Assembly: GCA_964489785.1 (NCBI GenBank)
Contig: CAZAZY010000007.1
Span: 1-27,988 of the forward strand
Direction: 5' to 3'
DNA length: 27,988 nt
Origin: JAIPIY01 sp964489785
GTDB lineage: Bacteria > Patescibacteriota > Minisyncoccia > Phycocordibacterales > UBA1006
Shown: positions 6,768-14,827 of the stretch, in pieces
How positions within the stretch are numbered: position 1 is the stretch's first letter
Layout: every line of letters begins with the position of its first letter
Notes under the pieces: generated by a model
The model's database searches: none
The model's input: only the letters and a program-made list of their open reading frames with translations
Told to the model about the DNA's origin: nothing
Program-made: the position numbers and the translations under genes

Positions 6768-9188
6768 ATGAAAAAACTTGTCATCGTCGAGTCACCAGCA
6801 AAAGCAAAAACCATAGAAAAATATCTGGGCAAGGACTACGTTGTCCGTGCTTCTATTGGGCATATTCGAGATTTACCAAAAACGAACAAAGATGCCATTG
6901 ATATTCCTGCTGGGTTTGTTCCGCGGTATGAAATCTCTCCGTTGAAGAAAAAAGTAGTAAGTGAATTAATCAGTCTGGCACAAAAATCAGACGAAGTTAT
7001 TTTGGCAACCGACCTCGACCGTGAAGGAGAAGCAATTGCATGGCACCTGGCCGAGGCGCTCCATCTGAAAAATCCAAAACGAATTGTGTTTAACGAAATC
7101 ACCAAAGAAGCAATCAGTGAAGCAATCAAAAATCCACGTCAGGTTGATATTAAACTAAAAGAAGCCCAAGAAGCACGTCGTGTACTGGACCGTTTGTTTG
7201 GTTATGATTTGTCAGGATTGATTTGGAAAAAGGTTCGCTATGGATTATCTGCCGGACGGGTTCAATCTCCTGCCCTGCGTATTATTATGGAACGCGAACG
7301 AGAAATCCGGGCATTTATTCCAGAAGACTATTTTGTTCTATCAGGAAATTTTTCAAAAGATTCTGCACAATTTCTCCTGAAATGTGATATCGAACCAACG
7401 AAAAAATCTGAAGCTGATCTTATTGAAACCCAAGGAAAAAAGGGTTCATGGTCTATTGTTTCCATTAAAGAAACCGCTGGAAAAAGAAATCCAAACGCAC
7501 CATTTACCACATCGACATTACAACAATCTGCATCTACACGATTGGGATTTGCACCATCGCGCACTATGCGTGTTGCACAAAAATTGTATGAAAAAGGTCA
7601 CATCACCTACATGCGAACCGACAGTCGCAATTTGTCTGGGCAGGCGTTGGGGCAAATCTATGCATACATAGAAAAGAACCTGGGCAAGAATTATCTTGAA
7701 CCGCGTGTGTATGGCAAACAAAGCAAAAACGCCCAAGAAGCTCATGAAGCAATCCGCCCTACAACCATTTCATCAAAAAATGCCGGAGATACCCCAGAAG
7801 AACAAGAATTGTATCGATTGATTTGGGATCGTACGGTTGCCAGTCAAATGACATCAGCGGATGTTTTGAAAACAAAAATCTCTGCCAATATTTCAAGTGG
7901 TGAAATTCCAAATTTTTCTATCAATGGACAACAAATAGTATTCCCAGGATGGCTTGCGGTTGATACACGGTCACGTAGTGAAGATGTTGAACTGCCAAAA
8001 TTGGCCGAAGGTGATGCGATTGATCTAAAAGAACTATTTGTCGAAGCAAAACAAACTACCCCACCAAACAGATACAGCGAAGCAGGGTTGGTCAAAGAAT
8101 TAGAAAAACGAGGTATCGGTCGTCCATCTACCTATGCCAGCACTATCAATACATTGGTTGAACGTGAATACGTAACCAAAGAAGGTCGCACATTAATTCC
8201 CACAGACACGGGTGATGTGGTTAGTTCATTTGTCGAAGAATATTTTGGTCACTATATCAGTGATGATTTTACTGCGGAAATGGAAACAAAATTGGATCAT
8301 ATTGCAGATGGGTCACGCGCATATATTCCTACCCTGTCAGAATTTTATACTCCATTTTCTGCCGAAGTGGCATCAAAAGAAAATATTCCAAAAATCACCA
8401 ACATGGGCGAAGCTGATGCAAAATATGTGTGTCCAAAATGTAAGGCACCTATGGTGATCAAATTGGGTCGCGGTGGTAAATTTTTGTCGTGTGAAACGTA
8501 CCCTCATTGTGATGGAGCGTTGACCATAGACGGAAAAGAAATTCGCGCCGAAGAACCATTGGGAATCCATCCGGAAACACAATTACCTATTTATGTTATG
8601 AATGGGCGTTTTGGTCCATATGTACAAATGGGAGAATCTCCAAAAATTCCAAAGAAAACAACATTTCCAAAAGGTCACAAAAAAACTGACGCAGAAAAAG
8701 AAATGTTAAAAAAACAAGCAGAAGAAATAAAATCTGCAAAAGAATTACCACGACCAAAGATGGCTTCTATTCCCCCGCATATCAAACCAGAAGAAATTAC
8801 TATGGATCAGGCGGTGCATCTGCTAGTATTACCACGTACCCTGGGTGCACATCCAGACGACAACGAACCAGTCATTGCAAATATTGGTAAATTTGGTCCG
8901 TATATTGGACACAACCGTGATTTCAGATCTATCAAAAAAACAGAGAAATTTACTCCGTATGATATTACATTGGAACAAGCATTGAATTTGCTCAATCAAC
9001 CAAAGTCACTACCAAAAGGTGTTGAATTATTTAAAAATTTGGGCAAACACCCAAAGACAGGAAAAGATATTTTATTATTGAAATCAAAATCAGGATTTTA
9101 TATGCAAAAAGGTCTGAAACGTATTTGGTTGGATGATAAACAAGATCCAGAAAAGTTTACGTTGGATGACGCGATGAAAATTTTGTAA
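6768..9188 (+). CDS. topA: DNA topoisomerase I
   Basis: A type IA topoisomerase of 806 residues that relaxes negative supercoils. The start is the ATG before KKLVIVESPAKAKTIEKYLG, the TOPRIM opening; upstream codons in the same frame overlap dprA and carry no family match. The acidic TOPRIM motif DLDREGEAIAWH is present. The catalytic Tyr281 lies in GHITYMRTDSRN. The core motif EAGLVKELEKRGIGRPSTYA is intact. The C-terminus has one zinc finger starting Cys555-Cys558 (YVCPKC...), then glycine-rich Toprim C-terminal repeats (GRFGPYVQMGE, GKFGPYIGHN, SKSGFYMQKG). The architecture is complete. Confidence 0.97.
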   Translation: MKKLVIVESPAKAKTIEKYLGKDYVVRASIGHIRDLPKTNKDAIDIPAGFVPRYEISPLKKKVVSELISLAQKSDEVILATDLDREGEAIAWHLAEALHLKNPKRIVFNEITKEAISEAIKNPRQVDIKLKEAQEARRVLDRLFGYDLSGLIWKKVRYGLSAGRVQSPALRIIMEREREIRAFIPEDYFVLSGNFSKDSAQFLLKCDIEPTKKSEADLIETQGKKGSWSIVSIKETAGKRNPNAPFTTSTLQQSASTRLGFAPSRTMRVAQKLYEKGHITYMRTDSRNLSGQALGQIYAYIEKNLGKNYLEPRVYGKQSKNAQEAHEAIRPTTISSKNAGDTPEEQELYRLIWDRTVASQMTSADVLKTKISANISSGEIPNFSINGQQIVFPGWLAVDTRSRSEDVELPKLAEGDAIDLKELFVEAKQTTPPNRYSEAGLVKELEKRGIGRPSTYASTINTLVEREYVTKEGRTLIPTDTGDVVSSFVEEYFGHYISDDFTAEMETKLDHIADGSRAYIPTLSEFYTPFSAEVASKENIPKITNMGEADAKYVCPKCKAPMVIKLGRGGKFLSCETYPHCDGALTIDGKEIRAEEPLGIHPETQLPIYVMNGRFGPYVQMGESPKIPKKTTFPKGHKKTDAEKEMLKKQAEEIKSAKELPRPKMASIPPHIKPEEITMDQAVHLLVLPRTLGAHPDDNEPVIANIGKFGPYIGHNRDFRSIKKTEKFTPYDITLEQALNLLNQPKSLPKGVELFKNLGKHPKTGKDILLLKSKSGFYMQKGLKRIWLDDKQDPEKFTLDDAMKIL

Positions 9189-9196
9189 AAAATAAA

Positions 9197-9226
9197 AAGG
9201 GTCACGGAAAATCTCCCGCAACCCTT
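9197..9226 (-). terminator. Hairpin terminator for the 9249-9740 gene
   Basis: AAGGGT-CGG paired with CCG-ACCCTT. On the minus strand the hairpin is followed by TTTTATTTTTTAC, a good U-tract, so it mainly serves the minus-strand membrane-protein gene. For topA (plus) it is followed by A-rich sequence, so it would be weak in that direction. Confidence 0.65.
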
Positions 9227-9248
9227 AAAAATAAAGTCTGGAAACGCA

Positions 9249-9719
9249 TCACGTGAAATACTCACGTCGGATCGCAGACACAAATGAGGTTATAAAGTAA
9301 TAAATCAAGCAGCCTGTCATGCCACAAACCAATCCATAGATGAATGCGTTTGATGCCAGAAAGTAGGCAAAACCAATGATGACTGATAGTATACAAGATT
9401 TCATAAATCCTGCCACCAAAGCTATGAAGAGACTGTCTTTATTTATTTCTAATGTATTCCAAATATTCAAGAAAGACAGGATTCCTATCACAAGAATCCA
9501 AAACCCAAGAATTGGAATTCGGATTAGTGTAATATTCTGAAAGAAGGAGGGGTTGTCCTTCATTGACCAAATGGTCAAAAATCCTGGAATAAACTCCTCC
9601 ATCATTTTTGGATACCCAAATTTAATGATAATCAAGAAAATTAAAAGAGAGGCAATTGCTCTCAGGGTGACATTGAATCCAAGAACGTTCATTTTTGATT
9701 TTTTAATGAACAACAACAT
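9249..9719 (-). CDS. Hypothetical polytopic membrane protein
   Basis: I do not recognise a family. It has four strongly hydrophobic stretches: RAIASLLIFLIIIKFGY, PILGFWILVIGILSFLNIW, LFIALVAGFMKSCILSVIIG, and FIYGLVCGMTGCLIYYFITS. It ends with a short charged tail RREYFT, so it is a four-pass inner-membrane protein. Three starts are possible: TTG at 9740, ATG at 9719 (MLLFIKKSK...) and ATG at 9692 (MNVLGFNV). I used 9719 because the promoter predicts a transcript starting close by. It has its own promoter and terminator and is not in an operon. Confidence 0.6.
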   Translation of the reverse strand: MLLFIKKSKMNVLGFNVTLRAIASLLIFLIIIKFGYPKMMEEFIPGFLTIWSMKDNPSFFQNITLIRIPILGFWILVIGILSFLNIWNTLEINKDSLFIALVAGFMKSCILSVIIGFAYFLASNAFIYGLVCGMTGCLIYYFITSFVSAIRREYFT

Positions 9720-9744
9720 TGTTGCTCGTTTTACATACAAAATT

Positions 9745-9774
9745 TATATACAAAACGAAAAACACTATTGTCAA
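9745..9774 (-). promoter_or_regulatory. Promoter of the four-pass membrane protein gene
   Basis: On the minus strand TTGACA (9769-9774), an 18-base spacer and TATATA (9745-9750). The predicted start near 9738 is about 19 bases ahead of the ATG at 9719. Confidence 0.55.
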
Positions 9775-9886
9775 AAACTACTGTAAAAGTGCTATATAAT
9801 TTGAATATATGTTAGCACATTATATATTTAATGTCAAATAGATATATACAAACAGTACCCAATATGATATTCTCATAAGGAACCAA

Positions 9887-10030
9887 ATGAACAAAGCCAT
9901 GAAACCACAGACCCAACACTCAGAATCATCAAGGATTTATGTTGACCCAAGAGACAAGAGGCCAACAGCACAAGATCTAAGATCAGATGCAAAACCCTTC
10001 AGTCATAGTACAAGAAGAGTCAAGAAATAG
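9887..10030 (+). CDS. Small basic protein, 47 residues
   Basis: A short open frame starting MNKAMKPQTQHSESSRIYVD and ending STRRVKK before TAG. It is rich in Lys, Arg, Ser and Gln, with no hydrophobic segment and no recognised domain, so it is a soluble, positively charged peptide. Support comes from AAGGA (9877-9881), 5 bases before the ATG, one of the few clear Shine-Dalgarno sequences in the window, and from a strong hairpin terminator 33 bases after the stop. I found no clear -35 box; TATGAT at 9864-9869 is a possible -10. Function unknown; a nucleic-acid-binding role is only a guess from its charge. Confidence 0.55.
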   Translation: MNKAMKPQTQHSESSRIYVDPRDKRPTAQDLRSDAKPFSHSTRRVKK

Positions 10031-10063
10031 TTTTGAATTCCCTTCTCTGACACAAAGAAAAAG

Positions 10064-10091
10064 CCCCTGGACTACACGTGTAGTTCAGGGG
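10064..10091. terminator. Bidirectional hairpin terminator
   Basis: CCCCTGGACTACA paired with TGTAGTTCAGGGG (one G-T pair), loop CG. It is followed by TATCTTTTTG on the plus strand and by CTTTTTCTTTG on the minus strand. It can end both the 47-residue gene (plus) and the 10114-10521 gene (minus). Confidence 0.85.
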
Positions 10092-10113
10092 TATCTTTTT
10101 GACCGTTTGCAGG

Positions 10114-10521
10114 TCAGTCCAATGTGAAATATTCAGAAAAAAGTTCTTCCGCAGGTTTTTCGGCAATAAGGAATTTTGTTAAACGACCAATATATTCCTG
10201 GTGGAACACTTGATCCTTTGTAGTATTTGCCAAGGCAAATACTCGTTGTTCTTTTTCCCAAAAGACAAGCTTCGCACTCTTCTCTTTAGTGGAAAATTCA
10301 ATCTGAAACTGGGTACGCACTCTCCCATCTGCCATATGATTGAAACGAAAAGTGTAAAGATCTTCTTTGAATTTATTTTTTTCTGTCACATGAAAAATAA
10401 GCATGTTTGGATTTTGGGAATCCTTTTTCATTAAAGATGCGATAGCCTCTGCGATAGTAGAAAATTCCGCACTAGTTTCGCATTGTGTCCAAAATCCTTT
10501 CGGCTTTAGTAGTTTTCTCAT
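10114..10521 (-). CDS. Hypothetical protein, 135 residues
   Basis: I do not recognise this protein. It is soluble, with no signal peptide or membrane segment, starting MRKLLKPKGFWTQCE and ending FSEYFTLD. It is mixed alpha/beta by eye: an N-terminal helix-prone part, then alternating strands such as LYTFRFNHMADGRVRTQFQIEF and AKLVFWEKEQRVFALA. It has its own TTGACA-17-TATTAT promoter and shares a bidirectional terminator, so it is a single-gene unit. Confidence 0.6.
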   Translation of the reverse strand: MRKLLKPKGFWTQCETSAEFSTIAEAIASLMKKDSQNPNMLIFHVTEKNKFKEDLYTFRFNHMADGRVRTQFQIEFSTKEKSAKLVFWEKEQRVFALANTTKDQVFHQEYIGRLTKFLIAEKPAEELFSEYFTLD

Positions 10522-10548
10522 TGAAGTACAGTGGTTTGGTTCCGCTGC

Positions 10549-10577
10549 ATAATACTTTACTTTATAAATTTTGTCAA
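10549..10577 (-). promoter_or_regulatory. Sigma-70 promoter of the 10114-10521 gene
   Basis: On the minus strand TTGACA (10572-10577), a 17-base spacer and TATTAT (10549-10554). The -35 box lies immediately beside the tsaC stop codon at 10579. The predicted leader is about 20 bases. Confidence 0.7.
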
Positions 10578-10578
10578 T

Positions 10579-11115
10579 TTATTCTCGTATAATTTCCAAA
10601 CTATTATCGACACTTATTCGCACAATTCGTGATGGTTCTGTGGTTCCTGGATAGGATGATTCTTTGTATATAATACCCGTTGTATCTTTGAAATATTCTT
10701 TTGCCTGGTCCAGATTTTGTGCGGGTGGTTTTCCCTCGGGATTTGCAGACGGTGCAATCATAGGTCCGTATGTTTGTAATAGGTTTACCAGTGTATCTGG
10801 TTTTGTTATTAGTCGAAATGCCAGACTATTTGCCCCCCGGTGTAAATATACTAATCGTTCTTTTTCTGATTCTGGGATATTCAATATGATACTGGTTGGT
10901 CGTGGTGTATTCCAAAGAGATTTTAAAATCTGTTTTTGTTGTTCGTCAGAATAGATTCCAAATTGCTCTAATTCTTGTATTGATAATAATAAAATAATAC
11001 AAGGCTTCGTCTCACTGCGGCCCTTGATGTCATATACACGCTCTACAGAAAAACGATCAAAAGCAGGAGCTATTATTCCATAGATGGTATCTGTTTGGGT
11101 TATAATAATAGACAT
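10579..11115 (-). CDS. tsaC: L-threonylcarbamoyladenylate synthase (TsaC/YrdC family)
   Basis: It makes threonylcarbamoyl-AMP for the t6A37 modification of ANN-decoding tRNAs. The YrdC signature is clear: TQTDTIYGI (6-14), YDIKGRSETKPCIIL, MIAPSANPEGKPPAQ and TEPSRIVRI near the end. The length is 178 residues. The usual 10-15 residues before the TDT-YG motif (the l-GGiva-PTDTvYGL part) are missing: only MSIII precedes TQTDT. The start codon directly follows the T-run of the preceding hairpin terminator. The frame stays open upstream, but I see no in-frame start there and the extra residues do not resemble the family. Confidence 0.9.
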   Translation of the reverse strand: MSIIITQTDTIYGIIAPAFDRFSVERVYDIKGRSETKPCIILLLSIQELEQFGIYSDEQQKQILKSLWNTPRPTSIILNIPESEKERLVYLHRGANSLAFRLITKPDTLVNLLQTYGPMIAPSANPEGKPPAQNLDQAKEYFKDTTGIIYKESSYPGTTEPSRIVRISVDNSLEIIRE

Positions 11116-11120
11116 AAAAA

Positions 11121-11153
11121 ATGGCGTAATCAGATTGGATCTGATTACGCCAT
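11121..11153 (-). terminator. Perfect 15-bp hairpin terminator abutting the tsaC start
   Basis: ATGGCGTAATCAGAT is exactly inverted around a 3-base loop (11136-11138). On the minus strand it is followed by TTTTTT and then immediately by the tsaC ATG. It would end the 11167-11583 transcript right where tsaC begins. Confidence 0.85.
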
Positions 11154-11166
11154 TGTAGCATGATTG

Positions 11167-11583
11167 CTAATTAGTGAGTGCTATTTCTGCAATCAAGGAC
11201 GGATGAATAATTCCTGATTGCCTAAGAAATAACATAGGAATAAGATTGAGAAACCCACAACGAATACGTTGAATTTCGTTCGCGGTCCTCTCATCTATTA
11301 ATTGAAATATTTGACTATTAAGATCATACGCCTCCCTTTTTAAAAAATCCTCAGGACATATGAATATCGAATATGTCATATGAAAAAGAAATGGCTTATG
11401 GTTCTGAAATTGCTCATCATTCCAAGTGGTACAAGCAGATTGTGCAATCTTGAAATTATCAAAACGAGCAATTTCAAGATTCCCATCCGAAGAAAAAATA
11501 CAGCAAACAGAAACGCAAGCATTTTCTGATGACCTCACAATTACTGTGCCGTCATTAGTACGTAGGGGTATGTAGTAATGCAT
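11167..11583 (-). CDS. Hypothetical protein, 138 residues
   Basis: I do not recognise a family. It starts MHYYIPLRTNDGTVIVRSSE and is soluble with several Cys residues (ACVSVCCIF, SACTTW, FICPEDF, RIRCGF). A helix-rich C-terminal half ends SLIAEIALTN. There is no signal peptide. Its own promoter (TTGACA-18-TAAAAT) lies upstream, and a perfect hairpin terminator lies downstream before tsaC. Its -35 box overlaps that of the divergent ung gene. Confidence 0.55.
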   Translation of the reverse strand: MHYYIPLRTNDGTVIVRSSENACVSVCCIFSSDGNLEIARFDNFKIAQSACTTWNDEQFQNHKPFLFHMTYSIFICPEDFLKREAYDLNSQIFQLIDERTANEIQRIRCGFLNLIPMLFLRQSGIIHPSLIAEIALTN

Positions 11584-11607
11584 GGTACAAATGTTTTGGT
11601 TTATGTA

Positions 11608-11637
11608 ATTTTAGCAATTTATGCACAATATTGTCAA
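11608..11637 (-). promoter_or_regulatory. Promoter of the 11167-11583 gene, overlapping the ung promoter
   Basis: On the minus strand TTGACA (11632-11637), an 18-base spacer and TAAAAT (11608-11613). On the plus strand TTGTCA (11631-11636) and TATCAT (11652-11657, 15-base spacer) could serve ung. The two -35 boxes overlap base for base. Confidence 0.6.
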
Positions 11638-11664
11638 GTGTTTTAGTGTGCTATCATAAAAATT

Positions 11665-12333
11665 ATGAATAAAGAAAAAAAATCGCCTGAATGGAAAAAG
11701 GTTCTTCATGCATATACATCTTTTGATATATTGCATGTAATTATGCAAAAAATAGAGAATATCTATAAGGAAAAGCAAATATTTCCTCTACGAAAAAATC
11801 TTTTTTATGCTTTTTCTTTGACATCATTTGAAAATATAAACGTGGTTATATTAGGTCAAGATCCTTATCATGGCCCAGGGCAGGCTCATGGATTAGCATT
11901 TTCTGTACCTGATGGTGTTACCCCTCCTCCGTCTTTGAAAAATATCTACAAAGAAATTGAAGCTGATATAGGTATAAAAAAAGATTTCACGAATGGTAAT
12001 TTAGAACATTGGGCAATCCAGGGTGTATTTTTATTGAACAGTATTTTGTCAGTTGAATCTGGTAAACCAGCTTCACATCGAAATATTGGCTGGGAAGATT
12101 TTACTGATTATGTGATTAAAAAAATATCAGATGAACGTGAGCATATTGTATTTATATTATGGGGTAATTATGCACGTGGTAAAAAAGATTTGATTGATAC
12201 AGAAAAGCATCTTGTTCTTGAATCCCCTCACCCGTCGCCATTTTCTGCACATTCTGGATTTTTTGGATCGAAACATTTTTCACAATGTAATACATATTTA
12301 AAGAATCACGGAAAGAAAGAAATTTTGTGGTAA
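11665..12333 (+). CDS. ung: Uracil-DNA glycosylase, family 1
   Basis: It removes uracil from DNA at the start of base-excision repair. At 222 residues it has the usual length. Motif A is GQDPYHGPGQAHGLAFSV (64-81), with the catalytic Asp66. The uracil-binding GVFLLNSILSV segment is at about 120-130. The leucine-loop motif HPSPFSAHSGFFGSKHFS begins at His189. TATCAT stands 7 bases before the ATG and there is no Shine-Dalgarno, so the message is probably leaderless. A small membrane-protein gene follows on the same strand, 70 bases on. Confidence 0.97.
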   Translation: MNKEKKSPEWKKVLHAYTSFDILHVIMQKIENIYKEKQIFPLRKNLFYAFSLTSFENINVVILGQDPYHGPGQAHGLAFSVPDGVTPPPSLKNIYKEIEADIGIKKDFTNGNLEHWAIQGVFLLNSILSVESGKPASHRNIGWEDFTDYVIKKISDEREHIVFILWGNYARGKKDLIDTEKHLVLESPHPSPFSAHSGFFGSKHFSQCNTYLKNHGKKEILW

Positions 12334-12403
12334 ATATTGACCCTGTATAACATTCCTGATAGTATGAAATTGAATTTTGTTCCACTTTGTAATCTCTCTT
12401 ATT

Positions 12404-12763
12404 ATGGAAAACTCTCATACTCTTTTCTCTGCGCTTGTTGTTTTTTTATTTTGTCTGTTATTATATAGAATATATATAAGACGTAATGATGGTGATTACC
12501 GCGTGATTAATCAAAAGGTGGTAGAAAATGAAAAAGGTCATCCGGATTGCTCTATTGATCTTCTGCATATTGATAATGGAAAGTTATTAAAGGATTTGAA
12601 AGTTTCCTGGCAGCATCAGGTTCTTTGCACTAATCCTGCTTATTCTGTTCGTATTAAAAATGGGATTCTATATCTTTTTAAAAAGGGTCACCCAGACTAC
12701 GCACAGAAAGAGGAATATATTCTTCTAGAAAGAAAAGACAATAAAGAATTACAAGAATCTTGA
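12404..12763 (+). CDS. Small membrane-anchored hypothetical protein
   Basis: 119 residues. The N-terminal hydrophobic helix is LFSALVVFLFCLLLYRIYI, followed by basic RR, then a soluble domain: GDYRVINQKVVENEKGHPD and later YSVRIKNGILYLFKKGHPD. GHPD occurs twice. I recognise no family. The start is taken at the ATG at 12404, just before the hydrophobic segment; a longer frame from 12377 is possible. It is probably anchored in the cytoplasmic membrane with the domain inside, given the RR after the helix. It lies downstream of ung and before a shared terminator. Confidence 0.6.
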   Translation: MENSHTLFSALVVFLFCLLLYRIYIRRNDGDYRVINQKVVENEKGHPDCSIDLLHIDNGKLLKDLKVSWQHQVLCTNPAYSVRIKNGILYLFKKGHPDYAQKEEYILLERKDNKELQES

Positions 12764-12770
12764 AACCAAA

Positions 12771-12794
12771 ACCGCATCCTGAAAAGGATGCGGT
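12771..12794. terminator. Hairpin terminator between converging genes
   Basis: ACCGCATCCT-GAAA-AGGATGCGGT, a perfect 10-bp stem with a GAAA loop. It is followed by AATTTTT on the plus strand and by TTTTGGTTTC on the minus strand. It separates the small membrane protein (plus) from the DUF6671-like gene (minus). Confidence 0.85.
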
Positions 12795-12816
12795 AATTTT
12801 TCATGTAAAATGATTT

Positions 12817-13665
12817 TTAAGGATTACACCAGTTACAATTTGCAGGATCTTCAAAGATTTTACCATCGATCAAGACCTCTTTTTCTAAATTACATTTTTG
12901 GCATTTCTTTATATAAGCAATGGGTGAATCTGTTAATAATTTACATCTTCCACATTGTAAACCCTTTTTAACATTGATAGTTGTAAAACCTGGGGTCTTA
13001 CAATCAGGACACTGGGACTTGATATTGAGTGCTAAATCTTCTGTCGCCTTTGCAATCTTTTTCATACGAGTTGGATTCATATGTGCTCTCATATCTGTTT
13101 CGATGTAGATTGTTTTTTCTGTGGGAGAATCTTGCAAGAGTTTGCTAACTCGCTGACATAGTTCTTCTTCCGTTTTAATATCTTTATATATTGCATGATT
13201 ACTTTTTTCTTTTTCTCGAACAATAATGCCATGCTCTGGAAATCCAATGTTCTTTGAAAAATCAATAGCCTCTTCTATACTTGATACATATTGACCTGCA
13301 AGATTTGTTTCTGAAGATTTGTGATAACCTTGAATCTCTATAGAATTTTTTTTATCAACGAGTAATACTAATTCAAAATTTGATTGGATAAATGGCATTT
13401 GTGGATCAGGGCCAAATATTCCTTCGCTGGCAATAGCTAAATCAATGCCGGTGATTTGCATTACTGCTTGGGCCTTGAGACGAGCCGCTTCAAGCTGATT
13501 TCCGGTTCTTGGAATATCCATAGTAAAAGTTCCAAATTGATCAGTATCAAAGTTTTGGGGTACAATTATTTTTAGACCAAATTCTCTTTCAAGAATTGGG
13601 GCAATGGCTGCTTCTTTTCCATGCATTGTGGCAATTACAGCTGTTCGACCATTAAAAAATGACAT
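12817..13665 (-). CDS. DUF6671-like protein with C-terminal zinc-ribbon cysteines
   Basis: 282 residues. The N-terminal part, with TAVIATMHGKEAAIAPILERE, DTDQFGTFTMDIPR, LASEGIFGPDP-like IASEGIFGPDPQMPF and NFELVLLVD, matches what I recall of the DUF6671 family, whose function is unknown. The C-terminal 70 residues hold four CxxC pairs (CPDC, CGRC, CQKC, CNWC), consistent with two zinc ribbons. No signal peptide, so it is cytosolic. TATAAT lies 8 bases before the ATG (13669 side), which suggests a near-leaderless transcript. It stands alone after ychF on the same strand. Confidence 0.7.
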   Translation of the reverse strand: MSFFNGRTAVIATMHGKEAAIAPILEREFGLKIIVPQNFDTDQFGTFTMDIPRTGNQLEAARLKAQAVMQITGIDLAIASEGIFGPDPQMPFIQSNFELVLLVDKKNSIEIQGYHKSSETNLAGQYVSSIEEAIDFSKNIGFPEHGIIVREKEKSNHAIYKDIKTEEELCQRVSKLLQDSPTEKTIYIETDMRAHMNPTRMKKIAKATEDLALNIKSQCPDCKTPGFTTINVKKGLQCGRCKLLTDSPIAYIKKCQKCNLEKEVLIDGKIFEDPANCNWCNP

Positions 13666-13714
13666 ATTTTGAAATTATATTGAGGTGTTTCATTTAATTA
13701 CCACCCAACCTTTT

Positions 13715-14824
13715 TTATATTTTAAACTCGATCACATCTCCATCTTTGACAATGTATTCTTTTCCTTCGGTGCGAACCAATCCTTTTGATTTTGCATTGC
13801 TCATAGATCCTGATTCTAATAGATCGCTCCAAAATACTACTTCGGCACGAATAAATTTCTTTTCAAAATCGGTGTGAATTGCGGCTGCTGCGACTGGCGC
13901 TGTTGAATGTTCGGCAATAGTCCATGCACGCGTTTCTTTTTCTCCTGTAGTAAAATAAGTTGCCAACCCTAGTAGTTTGTATGATTTTTTAATCAATGTA
14001 TCAATACCATCGTCATTATGCCCCATTTCTGTTCGCATCATGGTTTTTTCTTCTCCTTCAAAATCAGATAATTCATGTTCGGTTTTTGCATCGATAATTA
14101 CCCATTCTGAACCGTAGCTTTCTATTTCGGTGCAAATCGCTTTGAATCTTTCAGGGTCGGTAATATCTAGATTCTTTCCATCGGCACGTTTATTTAATCC
14201 ATAGATAAATTTTTTCCGTGTTAGTAGGTTTAATTGTTTTGCCATTTTCTCTTCCTCTTCAGTTAGTTGCACAGTATTCGCCATTTTTTCTTGCAATAAT
14301 GCTTCATGGATTTTTTTAGCAACAGATTCTTCGGCAAGAGCGATTTTGTCGTTACGTTTTACATCTTTTTGTAAATTTGAAATTCGTTTCTCAACCGTTT
14401 CCAGGTCAGCCAAAATAAGTTCCATATTAATTACCTTGATATCACGTAATGGATCAATCTCCCCATACACATGATTAATCGTTTCTTTTCCATCATCTAC
14501 CGCAAAAATACGTACCATTTCTAATATGGCATCTACCTCGCGAATATGGGCAAGGAATTTATTTCCCAGCCCTTCTCCTTTGCTGGCACCAGCAACCAAT
14601 CCTGCAATGTCTACGAATTCTACCGCAGCTGGAATTGTTTTTTGTGTTTGTGAAAAATCTGCCAATTTGTACAAACGTTCATCAGGAACCGCAACAACAC
14701 CCACAGATGGGTCAATGGTGCAAAAAGGATAATTCTCTGCAGGGACAGATTTTTTTGTTAGTGCGTTAAACAGGGTTGATTTTCCAACATTAGGAAGTCC
14801 AACAATACCGATAGAAAGTGACAT
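13715..14824 (-). CDS. ychF: Ribosome-associated ATPase YchF (OLA1 family)
   Basis: An Obg-type P-loop protein that hydrolyses ATP rather than GTP and associates with ribosomes. At 369 residues it has the usual length. The P-loop GLPNVGKST is at 9-17, the conserved ENYPFCTIDPSVGVV at 30-44, DIAGLVAGASKGEGLGNKFL at 72-91, then the coiled-coil region and the C-terminal TGS domain (SKGLVRTEGKEYIVKDGDVIEFKI). Its start is 3 bases after the stop of the 80-residue gene, so the two are coupled. Confidence 0.97.
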   Translation of the reverse strand: MSLSIGIVGLPNVGKSTLFNALTKKSVPAENYPFCTIDPSVGVVAVPDERLYKLADFSQTQKTIPAAVEFVDIAGLVAGASKGEGLGNKFLAHIREVDAILEMVRIFAVDDGKETINHVYGEIDPLRDIKVINMELILADLETVEKRISNLQKDVKRNDKIALAEESVAKKIHEALLQEKMANTVQLTEEEEKMAKQLNLLTRKKFIYGLNKRADGKNLDITDPERFKAICTEIESYGSEWVIIDAKTEHELSDFEGEEKTMMRTEMGHNDDGIDTLIKKSYKLLGLATYFTTGEKETRAWTIAEHSTAPVAAAAIHTDFEKKFIRAEVVFWSDLLESGSMSNAKSKGLVRTEGKEYIVKDGDVIEFKI

Positions 14825-14827
14825 ATA

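Noticed and set aside
13666..13714. Possible terminator between ychF and the DUF6671 gene.
   Set aside because: Only a weak, interrupted GGTGG/CACC pairing; a -10 for the DUF6671 gene lies upstream of its start, but no convincing hairpin plus T-run.
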